This document shows positions 50,978 through 57,640 of a stretch of DNA of 64,000 nucleotides, piece after piece. The first letter of the stretch is position 1; every line of letters begins with the position of its first letter. The position numbers and the translations under genes were made by a program. The notes below the pieces were generated by a model that did no database searches, was not told where the DNA came from, and saw only the letters and a list, made by a program, of their open reading frames with translations. This stretch comes from JBFWMG01 sp050251715 (GTDB lineage Bacteria; Desulfobacterota; Desulfovibrionia; Desulfovibrionales; Desulfovibrionaceae): assembly GCA_050251715.1 (NCBI GenBank), contig JBFWMG010000001.1, positions 1 through 64,000 on the forward strand, read 5' to 3'.

Positions 50978-51835
50978 ATGATAACCATTCAGGATTTTGG
51001 CGCATTCGAAACAACCTGGTGCCCCGGCTGCGGCAATTTCGGCATTCTCCAGGCCATGAAACAGGCCTTTGTGGCCTTGCAGCTCGCGCCCAAGGATCTG
51101 CTCCTGTGCTCGGGCATCGGCCAGGCCGCCAAGACGCCTCATTACCTCAACGGCAACACCTTCAATGGCCTGCATGGCCGAGCGCTCCCGGCGGCCCAGG
51201 GCGCCAAGCTCGTCAACCAGCCCCTCACCGTGGTGGTGAACAGCGGCGACGGCTGCGTCTACGGCGAGGGCGGCAACCATTTCCTGGCCGCCATCCGCCG
51301 CAACGTGGACATCACCGTGCTGGTGCACGACAACCAGATCTACGGCCTGACCAAGGGCCAGGCCAGCCCCATGACCAGCGAGGGGCACACCACAAAGACC
51401 CAGCCCGACGGCGTGCTGTCGCCCGCCTTCAACCCCATTGCCGTGGCCGTGGGGCTGGGGGCCGCGTTTGTGGCGCGCTCCTTTTCCGGCATGGTGGACC
51501 ATCTGGCCGACATGATCGCCCTGGCCATCCGGACACCGGGCTTTGCGCTGGTGGACATCATGCAGCCCTGCGTGTCGTTCAACAAGATCAACACGTTCTC
51601 ATGGTACAAGGAACGCTGCCACCCCCTGCCGGAGACCTATGATCCCACGGACTGGGCAGCGGCCATGGCCGTGAGCAGGGAATTCGACGACCGCATTCCC
51701 GTGGGCGTCATCTACAGGAACACCGCCCGCACCAGCTATGAAAGCAAGGTGCCGTTCGTGGCGTCGGGCGGGCCGCTGTACCGGCGGCCCGTGGACATGG
51801 ACGCCCTGCGCCAGGTGATGCTGGCCTTCGGGTAG
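50978..51835 (+). CDS. 2-oxoacid:acceptor oxidoreductase beta subunit (TPP-binding)
   Basis: 285 residues. TWCPGCGNFGILQAMKQAF is the N-terminal cysteine motif. The TPP site is NSGDGCVYGEGGNHFLAAIRRNVDITVLVHDNQIYGLTKGQASPMT. IMQPCVSFNKINTFSWYKER is the third cysteine motif of two-subunit KOR beta chains. It pairs with the fused gamma-alpha subunit. GGAGG lies 5-6 bases before ATG 50978. Confidence 0.9.
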   Translation: MITIQDFGAFETTWCPGCGNFGILQAMKQAFVALQLAPKDLLLCSGIGQAAKTPHYLNGNTFNGLHGRALPAAQGAKLVNQPLTVVVNSGDGCVYGEGGNHFLAAIRRNVDITVLVHDNQIYGLTKGQASPMTSEGHTTKTQPDGVLSPAFNPIAVAVGLGAAFVARSFSGMVDHLADMIALAIRTPGFALVDIMQPCVSFNKINTFSWYKERCHPLPETYDPTDWAAAMAVSREFDDRIPVGVIYRNTARTSYESKVPFVASGGPLYRRPVDMDALRQVMLAFG

Positions 51836-51852
51836 GCGGGGCGAGGCCGGGG

Positions 51853-52413
51853 TCAGGGTTTGCGGGCCACGCGCAGGTAGGACTTGACCGAGCGCACCCC
51901 CTCCACGGCCTTGGCGTGGGCAATGGACTTGTCCATCTCGGCCTGCGTGGCCACCAGGCCCAGGAGCACCACCTGGCACTGGACCACCTTGACCTCCACG
52001 TGGGTGGACCAGATGTCGCCGTCGCCGATGAGCGCGGCGTCCACCTTGGCCAGGATGCCCAGGTTGTCCGTGGTGCCGCAGGCCGGGTCGTCCTTTTCGG
52101 GCAGCAGATAGGTGGTGACGCCCGTCACGCCCTCCACGGCCTTGGCGATGGACACCGCCTTGGTCTGCTGGACCGCGCTGGCGTATTCGCCCACCAGGTA
52201 GACGTGCCCGGTGAAGGTGTACGGCTCGATGCCCAGCACGGACATGTCGGCGTCATCCAGGTAGCGTTTCATGATGGTGGCGGAGATGGTCTTGTCCGCC
52301 TTTTGGGTGCCGAGGCTCCGTTCGTCCACGGCGGCCTTGTACACGGTGCCGCAGCCCGTGGCGGTCAGGGCCAGGGCAAGGGCCAGAAAAAGGGTGGCGA
52401 TGCGTGCGTTCAT
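51853..52413 (-). CDS. BON-domain lipoprotein
   Basis: 186 residues. Lipoprotein signal peptide with lipobox LTATGC, Cys21. Two BON domains: about 55-107 (MKRYLDDADMSVLGIEPYTFTGHVYLVGEY through VTTYLLPEK) and about 120-183 (THVEVKVVQCQVVLLGLVATQAEMDKSIAHAKAVEGVRSVKSYLRV). This is the DolP/OsmY-like layout, implying a periplasmic outer-membrane-associated protein that binds phospholipid. CGGAG precedes ATG 52413. Convergent with the oxidoreductase operon. Confidence 0.88.
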   Translation of the reverse strand: MNARIATLFLALALALTATGCGTVYKAAVDERSLGTQKADKTISATIMKRYLDDADMSVLGIEPYTFTGHVYLVGEYASAVQQTKAVSIAKAVEGVTGVTTYLLPEKDDPACGTTDNLGILAKVDAALIGDGDIWSTHVEVKVVQCQVVLLGLVATQAEMDKSIAHAKAVEGVRSVKSYLRVARKP

Positions 52414-52581
52414 GGCGGTGCTCCGGGGGTTGAGGTATGCCTGCCTGACGTGGCGCGTGCCGCGCGCCGCGTTGCGGGACGAGGGGCCGGTATGGCGAGA
52501 ATACGCCGGGAACGCGCTGCGGGCAACGAGTTTCAGAACGGCCGGGGCTCCCGGACGGATTGATGAAAAGGAGAGATGGAC

Positions 52582-52929
52582 ATGGAAAAAACAGCGTTGT
52601 TCGCCTTCAACGGCGAGCTGATGTGTTTCGTGCACGTGTTGCTCAACGGCCTGGACATGAAGGCCAAGGGATATGACGTGGCCATCGTGGTGGAAGGCGC
52701 GGCGGTGGCGCTGGTGCCGCAGCTGGAGCAGCCGGACACCATGTTCCACGCGCTCTACGTCAAAGCCAAGGAACTGGGGGTGTTCGCGGGCGTGTGCAAG
52801 GCGTGCTCGGCCAAGCTGGGCGTGCTGGAGGGTGTGCAGGCCTCGGGCCTGGCCCTGCTGGACGACATGAGCGGCCATCCCTCCATGTCGGGCTACATGG
52901 AGCGGGGCTACACCATCATCACGTTCTAG
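52582..52929 (+). CDS. DsrE-fold protein
   Basis: 115 residues. The sequence fits the DsrE/DsrF-like family: FAFNGELMCFVHVLLNGLDMKAKGYDVAIVVEGAAVALV, then a conserved-looking cysteine region GVCKACSAKLGV near 75 and a glycine-rich C-terminus. DsrE-like proteins bind or transfer sulfur in sulfur-metabolising bacteria; this one has two cysteines (ACK-type spacing, C-x-x-C). AAGGAG gives best spacing to ATG 52582, 6 bases inside the earlier ATG at 52576. Its TAG stop is within the left CTAG of repeat copy 3. Confidence 0.75.
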   Translation: MEKTALFAFNGELMCFVHVLLNGLDMKAKGYDVAIVVEGAAVALVPQLEQPDTMFHALYVKAKELGVFAGVCKACSAKLGVLEGVQASGLALLDDMSGHPSMSGYMERGYTIITF

Positions 52930-53032
52930 AGCATCTTAACTTTGAAAAAGGTTGGATGCTCTTATGCCTTTTGTTGCAATAATGCTTCATTATTGCAAAT
53001 TCTCGCATTGTTCCGATGCTAAAACGCGCTAG
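52926..53032 (-). repeat. Dispersed 3'-end structured repeat, copy 3 (full length)
   Basis: 107 bp bounded by CTAG at both ends, the most complete copy. Minus-strand reading: CTAGCGCGTTTTAGCATC, AACAATGCG, the hairpin TTGCAATAATG / CATTATTGCAA, GGCATAAGAGCATC, CTTTTTCAAAG, GATGCTCTAG. AGAGCATC at one end pairs with GATGCTCT 19 bases on. It lies between convergent genes; the right end is 22 bases past the nucleoside phosphorylase stop. Confidence 0.85.
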
Positions 53033-53054
53033 GGGGTGTGCCCGGCGCGCCGCG

Positions 53055-53897
53055 TCACAGCATGGGCACGATGTCCATGATGAGCGTGCGCACGATTTGG
53101 GCCGCCGCGCCCACCGTGGCCACCACGTCCGCGAAATGCACGGGCCGCATGGCGTCGGGATCGTTCTTGTTGGCCAGGCACGAAAAGCCCAGCACCTCCA
53201 CGCCCATGTGCCTGGCCGCTATGGCCTCCAGCACGGTGGACATGCCGATGGCGTCCGCGCCCAGCGTGCGGTACATGCGGGTTTCCGCCGGGGTTTCGAT
53301 CTGCGGGCCGGGCACCTGGGCGTAGACGCCGCATTCGAGCGGCAGCCCGCGCTCGTGCGCCGCGCGCAGGGCGATTTCCCGCAGGCGTGGCGGGTACACC
53401 CCGGTCATGTCGGGAAACCGTTCGCCCCAGGCGTCGTGGTTGGGGCCGGTGAGCGGGCTTTGGCCGGTGCAGTTGAGGTGGTCGGCGATGAGCATGGGCG
53501 TTCCCGCGTTGTATGCGGGGTTGAGCGCGCCCGAGGCGTTGGTGATGATGAGGGTGCGCACGCCGAGCCCGGCCAGGGTGCGCACGCCCATGCAGGTCTG
53601 CGCGGGCGTGTAGCCCTCGTACAGGTGGCAGCGGCCGGAAAGGATCCAGAGCGGGATGCCGGCCAACCGGCCCAGGATGAGCCGCCCGGCATGGGACGCC
53701 ACCGACGAGGTGGGGAACCCGGGTATCGCGTGGTAGTCTATCGAGGCGATGGGGGATGCGGCCTCGGCCAGTGCGCCCAGGCCCGTGCCGAGCACAAGGC
53801 CGAGCTGCGGGAGCGTTTCCGTTGCGTCATTCCATGAGGATGTCGTGCGGGCGTGGATAAATCGAACTGCCTTCTGGACTTTTTCATGATTTTGCAT
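53055..53897 (-). CDS. purine-nucleoside phosphorylase (trimeric PNP type I)
   Basis: 280 residues. The phosphate and base sites match trimeric PNP: LVLGTGLGALAE (glycine loop), SHAGRLILGRL, YEGYTPAQTCMGVRTLAGLGVRTLIITNASGALNP, GVYAQVPGPQIETPAETRM, and CLANKNDPDAM. It releases purine bases and ribose-1-phosphate from inosine/guanosine; MTA phosphorylase is a less likely alternative. Start at MQNHEKV (53897) because GGGGAG is 5 bases upstream; MGSL adds 4 residues. Divergent from motA. Confidence 0.9.
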   Translation of the reverse strand: MQNHEKVQKAVRFIHARTTSSWNDATETLPQLGLVLGTGLGALAEAASPIASIDYHAIPGFPTSSVASHAGRLILGRLAGIPLWILSGRCHLYEGYTPAQTCMGVRTLAGLGVRTLIITNASGALNPAYNAGTPMLIADHLNCTGQSPLTGPNHDAWGERFPDMTGVYPPRLREIALRAAHERGLPLECGVYAQVPGPQIETPAETRMYRTLGADAIGMSTVLEAIAARHMGVEVLGFSCLANKNDPDAMRPVHFADVVATVGAAAQIVRTLIMDIVPML

Positions 53898-53924
53898 CAG
53901 ACTCCCCATAGTTTTCTGCTGCGG

Positions 53925-53951
53925 TAAAGATACTGGAGCAATGGCCGAATA
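53925..53951 (+). promoter_or_regulatory. Sigma-28 (FliA) promoter of motA-motB-pilZ
   Basis: TAAAGATA, exactly 11 bases, GCCGAATA. This is very close to TAAAGTTT-N11-GCCGATAA, 72 bases before motA. Confidence 0.82.
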
Positions 53952-54022
53952 GAAGGAAAGGTCTTTGGAAAACGGACTGTTACCCATGAGCTCTCTGACG
54001 CTGAAAACCATAGGCTGATCAC

Positions 54023-54778
54023 ATGGACATTGCAACGCTATTTGGTATGGTCGTCGGCTTTTCGCTGGTTATTGGCGCTATTATCATGGGGGGCAATCCC
54101 TCCAGCTTTATCGATATTCCCAGTATGATGATTGTGTTCGGCGGCACCTTTGCCGCAGTGTGCGTGACGTTTCCCATGGAAGAAGTCGTTCTGGCTTTTT
54201 CGGGCGGCATGCAGGTCTTCACCACAAAAAAGGTGAAGGTGCAGGAAGTGGTGAACACCATGGTGCGCATTGCGGAAATCAGCCGCCGCGAAGGGCTCAT
54301 CGCCCTGGAGAACATACAGACGGAAAACGCCATTCTGAAGAAGGCGTGCCAGCTCATTGCGGACAACGCCGACCCCATGCTCATCCGTGATACGGTCATG
54401 ATCGAGATAGCCACCATGCGACGACGGCACAAGGTCTCCATCGACGTGTTCAAGTCGCTGTCCGGTGTGGCGCCCGCCTTTGGTATGATCGGTACGCTCA
54501 TCGGCCTGGTACAGATGCTGGCCAAGCTGGACAACCCCGAAACCATTGGCCCGGCCATGGCCGTGGCCATCTTGACCACGTTCTATGGCGCACTGATCGC
54601 CAACCTGCTGTTCAAGCCCATGGCGGGCAAGCTCACCGCCCGCACGTTGCAGGAAGAGGTCAACCTGAACATCATCTTCGAGGGCGCGAAATCCATTCTC
54701 GAAAACAACAACCCGAGACTGGTGTACGAGAAGTTGTCGTCATTCATCCCGCCCAAGGAGCGCAAGAGTGCCAAGTGA
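54023..54778 (+). CDS. motA: flagellar motor stator protein MotA
   Basis: 251 residues. Four membrane helices: two near the N-terminus (about 4-24, 33-50) and two around 150-200, with the cytoplasmic loop between them (about 80-140). The conserved proline and torque motif are in GVAPAFGMIGTLIGLVQMLAKL. It forms the proton or sodium channel with MotB. motB starts inside the last codons (11-base overlap). Driven by the sigma-28 promoter at 53925. Confidence 0.95.
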   Translation: MDIATLFGMVVGFSLVIGAIIMGGNPSSFIDIPSMMIVFGGTFAAVCVTFPMEEVVLAFSGGMQVFTTKKVKVQEVVNTMVRIAEISRREGLIALENIQTENAILKKACQLIADNADPMLIRDTVMIEIATMRRRHKVSIDVFKSLSGVAPAFGMIGTLIGLVQMLAKLDNPETIGPAMAVAILTTFYGALIANLLFKPMAGKLTARTLQEEVNLNIIFEGAKSILENNNPRLVYEKLSSFIPPKERKSAK

Positions 54779-55511
54779 TGACGAAAATGGCCTGAGCGGG
54801 CCGTCTATCGACGAAGGCGATGAAGGCGCCGAGGACTGGATCGTCACATTTGCCGACCTGAACCAGCTCCTGCTCGTCTTTTTCATCCTGCTCTTTTCCC
54901 TGTCCACGCTCGATCCGGTCAAGTTCACCGACTCCTTCACTTCCGTGAAGCAGGCGCTGGGCGAAAAGACCGACAAGATATCCATGTCCAAGGTGCAGAC
55001 CCAGGATGCGGCGGTGCTCGAATCCGTGCGGCTGCAAAAGCAGATCATCGAATCCCAGAAAAAGGTCTATTCGGACATCCGCACCTTCCTCAACACCAAG
55101 GGCGTGGAGGGCGTCATCGGCGCGGTGTTCGACGAGGGCGTCATCACCATCCGCGTGCCCAGCGGCGTGTTGTTCGACGAGGGCAAGGTGGAGATGAACC
55201 CGGACGGCACGCGCGTGCTCATGATGTTGAAGAACCTGTTCATCCAGCGCAATGACCAGAACATCAACATCCGAGGGTTCACCGACGACGTGCGGCCCAG
55301 TTCCAGCAGCCGGTTCAAGGACAATTGGGAGATCTCGGCCTTGCGCGCGGTCAACGTGTTGCGGTTTTATTTGCAGCAGGGAATCGAATCAAACAGGTTG
55401 ACAGCGACCGGGTTAGCTGATTTAGACCCTCTGTTCCCGAACACGACTCCCCAGAACCGGGCCAAGAACCGGCGGGTGGAATTCGTGCTTGAAAAACGGG
55501 TAAGCAGGTAG
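54768..55511 (+). CDS. motB: flagellar motor stator protein MotB
   Basis: 247 residues. A single membrane helix (about 22-45) begins WIVTFADLNQLLLVFFILLFS, with the ion-carrying aspartate in FADL. The C-terminal OmpA-like peptidoglycan-binding domain covers about 115-235 (IRGFTDDVRPSSSSRFKDNWEISALRAVNVLRF, ending NRRVEFVLEKR). It starts with GTG at 54768, in the motA coding end; coupling through overlap fits the 4:2 or 5:2 stator stoichiometry. Confidence 0.94.
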   Translation: MPSDDENGLSGPSIDEGDEGAEDWIVTFADLNQLLLVFFILLFSLSTLDPVKFTDSFTSVKQALGEKTDKISMSKVQTQDAAVLESVRLQKQIIESQKKVYSDIRTFLNTKGVEGVIGAVFDEGVITIRVPSGVLFDEGKVEMNPDGTRVLMMLKNLFIQRNDQNINIRGFTDDVRPSSSSRFKDNWEISALRAVNVLRFYLQQGIESNRLTATGLADLDPLFPNTTPQNRAKNRRVEFVLEKRVSR

Positions 55512-55517
55512 GGTGTC

Positions 55518-55907
55518 ATGGCCAATGAATTTTCGTTCCAGCTGTCGGATGACGCGAAAGGGTCGCGCGCGGCCTATCGGGCCAGAGTGCCGGGGCTGGA
55601 GGCATGGGTTGAAAAACACAGCTTCAGCTTTTCCGTCATGGATCTTTCGGCGGCCGGCATTGGCCTCATGGATTCGAACCAGCTGCTCACTGCGGGCGAA
55701 CTGCTTGAATTTGATCTTCTTCTCAACAAAAAGCTGATTCTTTCCCGGTGCACGGCGCGGGTCATGCGCATCTTGAATAATGGACTCGCTGGGTGTACAT
55801 TCGAAGCCTTGGACAGGCACCAGGAGGCACTGCTGGACAAGCTGGTGCTGGAGGTGCAAAAGCGCATGATCGCGCTGCGCAAGACCAAGGCCGCACAGGA
55901 AGACTAG
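55518..55907 (+). CDS. PilZ-domain protein
   Basis: 129 residues with the c-di-GMP-binding signature: R-A-A-Y-R-A-R near residue 17, then DLSAAGIGLMD near 42 (a D-x-S-x-x-G box). It lies 6 bases after motB, so a c-di-GMP-dependent brake or modulator of the motor (as with YcgR) is a fair inference. The phosphodiesterases at 1970 and 7272 may feed the same pool. Its TAG stop is the start of repeat copy 4. Confidence 0.85.
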   Translation: MANEFSFQLSDDAKGSRAAYRARVPGLEAWVEKHSFSFSVMDLSAAGIGLMDSNQLLTAGELLEFDLLLNKKLILSRCTARVMRILNNGLAGCTFEALDRHQEALLDKLVLEVQKRMIALRKTKAAQED

Positions 55908-56007
55908 CGCATTTCCGTCTCGAAACACGACTCTGCCCTGGAACAATGTCCCATTGTTTCAGAGAAATGCATAAGAGCCTCCCACCTTTTTCAGGGGCAA
56001 CGCGCTC
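55904..56007 (+). repeat. Dispersed 3'-end structured repeat, copy 4 (divergent)
   Basis: Plus-strand reading starts CTAGCGCATTTCCGTC (TAG is the pilZ stop), with hairpin GAACAATG / CATTGTTTC, block ATGCATAAGAGCCTCC, CCTTTTTCAGGGG and a last AACGCGCTCT. Same layout as copies 1-3 but a different hairpin sequence. Confidence 0.7.
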
Positions 56008-56032
56008 TCGTGCTTAAGGATAATGACGTAAC

Positions 56033-57445
56033 GTGACTACACCACATAAGATCCTGGTGGCGAACAGGGGTGAGATCGCCATGCGAATTGTCCAGGCCTG
56101 CCGCTCGTTGGGCCTGGACTTTGTTTGCGTGTACGCCAAGGAAGACGAACATTCCGGCCACGTGGCGTTGGCCCGGCAGTATGGCGGCGAAAAAAGCCTC
56201 TACCGTGTGGCCACCTATCAGGACGCCAACGAACTGATGGCCGTGGCCGACGACTCGGGCGCCACCGCCGTGCATCCGGGGTACGGCTTTTTTGCCGAGG
56301 ACTACCGTTTCGCCCGCCGGGTGAGCCGACGCAAGCGCAAGCTCCTCTTTATCGGCCCCTCCTGGCGCGTCATCCAAAAACTGGGCGACAAGATCAACAC
56401 CAAGCGCATTGCCCGCAGCCTGGGTGTGCCCACGGTGCCGGGCTCCGACCGCCCCATCTATGACGAGATGGAAGCCGAGGAAATCGCCAACACCCTGTTC
56501 GCGTTTCAGGCGGACCAGGGAGTGGAGCGGCCCGTGGTGCTGGTCAAGGCGTCGGCGGGCGGCGGCGGCATGGGGATCGAGGAATGCCACGATCCCGACA
56601 TGTTCAAGGCTGTTTTCCGCCGCATCCGCAACTATTCGCGCCGCCAGTTCAACGACGAGGGCGTGCTCATCGAGCAGCGCATCCACGACTTCAACCACCT
56701 GGAAGTGCAGGTGGTGTCCGACCGCAGCGGCACGAACCCCGTGCATTTCGGCACCCGCAACTGCTCGGTGCAGTCCCTTGGCCACCAGAAGCGCATCGAG
56801 GTGGCTCCTGGTTTCGCTCCCGGCGAGCTGCACTATACCTTCAACGCCACCGGCGTGCTCGAAGAGATCATCGGCCATTCGCTGGCCATGGCCCGCGAGG
56901 TCAAATACGACAACGTGGGCACCTGGGAATGGATCGTCACCCGCGCGGGCAAGCCGTTTCTCATGGAAGTCAACACCCGCATCCAGGTGGAGAACGGCGT
57001 GTCGGCCATTACGGCCCGGGTCAACGGCGAAAAGGGCGTCAGCCTCATCGCCGAGCAGATCCGCATCGGCCTGGGCGAGCCGCTGGGCTACGAGCAGGAC
57101 GCGGTGTCCTTCGAGGGCGTGGGCATAGAATACCGCCTCATCGCCGAGGATCCGGACAACCGGTTCGCACCCTGGGTGGGGCGCATCAACGAATTTACCT
57201 GGCCCGACATGCCGGACATGCAGATGTATACGCAGGTGCCGCGGGACAAGGTCTATGAAATTCCCACGGAATACGACCCCAACCTCGCCTTGGCCATAGT
57301 CTGGGGCAAGGACTTGGCCGACGCGCAGGCGCGGGGCAGGGCGTTTTTGCAACAGCTTGTGTTGCGTGGCGAAAACCGCAGCGGCGCCTTGCGCTCCAAT
57401 GTTTCGTTCCTGCTCAAGAAGACCGATTCGCTGCTGGTGTTCTAG
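56033..57445 (+). CDS. accC: biotin carboxylase subunit (AccC-like)
   Basis: 470 residues. KILVANRGEIAMRIVQACRSLG opens the biotin-carboxylase N-domain, and VHPGYGFFAEDYRFARR is conserved. The ATP-grasp part has VLVKASAGGGGMGIEEC, EVNTRIQVENGV and the carboxylation lysine/arginine region. It carboxylates the biotin on the separate carrier encoded at 59951 for use by the AccA-AccD fusion at 57641. The start is GTG 56033 with AAGGA 12 bases upstream (rather far). It follows repeat copy 4. Confidence 0.88.
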   Translation: MTTPHKILVANRGEIAMRIVQACRSLGLDFVCVYAKEDEHSGHVALARQYGGEKSLYRVATYQDANELMAVADDSGATAVHPGYGFFAEDYRFARRVSRRKRKLLFIGPSWRVIQKLGDKINTKRIARSLGVPTVPGSDRPIYDEMEAEEIANTLFAFQADQGVERPVVLVKASAGGGGMGIEECHDPDMFKAVFRRIRNYSRRQFNDEGVLIEQRIHDFNHLEVQVVSDRSGTNPVHFGTRNCSVQSLGHQKRIEVAPGFAPGELHYTFNATGVLEEIIGHSLAMAREVKYDNVGTWEWIVTRAGKPFLMEVNTRIQVENGVSAITARVNGEKGVSLIAEQIRIGLGEPLGYEQDAVSFEGVGIEYRLIAEDPDNRFAPWVGRINEFTWPDMPDMQMYTQVPRDKVYEIPTEYDPNLALAIVWGKDLADAQARGRAFLQQLVLRGENRSGALRSNVSFLLKKTDSLLVF

Positions 57446-57640
57446 CTGCCCGACGGGTATACCCGCAGTGGAAGGCGGGCGCCGTTTTCGCGCGTCGGAC
57501 CCTGCGGGCGGACGCCAACGGCAAAGCCGGGCAGCGGGCCGACGGAGCGCCGGGCTGAAAACCGTGGGCTCCCCATAATAAGGAAAACATCTTTGGGGCC
57601 GGCTGTGCGCCGCACACCGTAGCCCCTTCCCCCACATCCT

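Noticed and set aside
57446..57640. riboswitch or attenuator in the accC-accAD gap
   Set aside because: Partial pairing (GGCTCCCC with GGGGCCGG) exists but there is no convincing structure or terminator.
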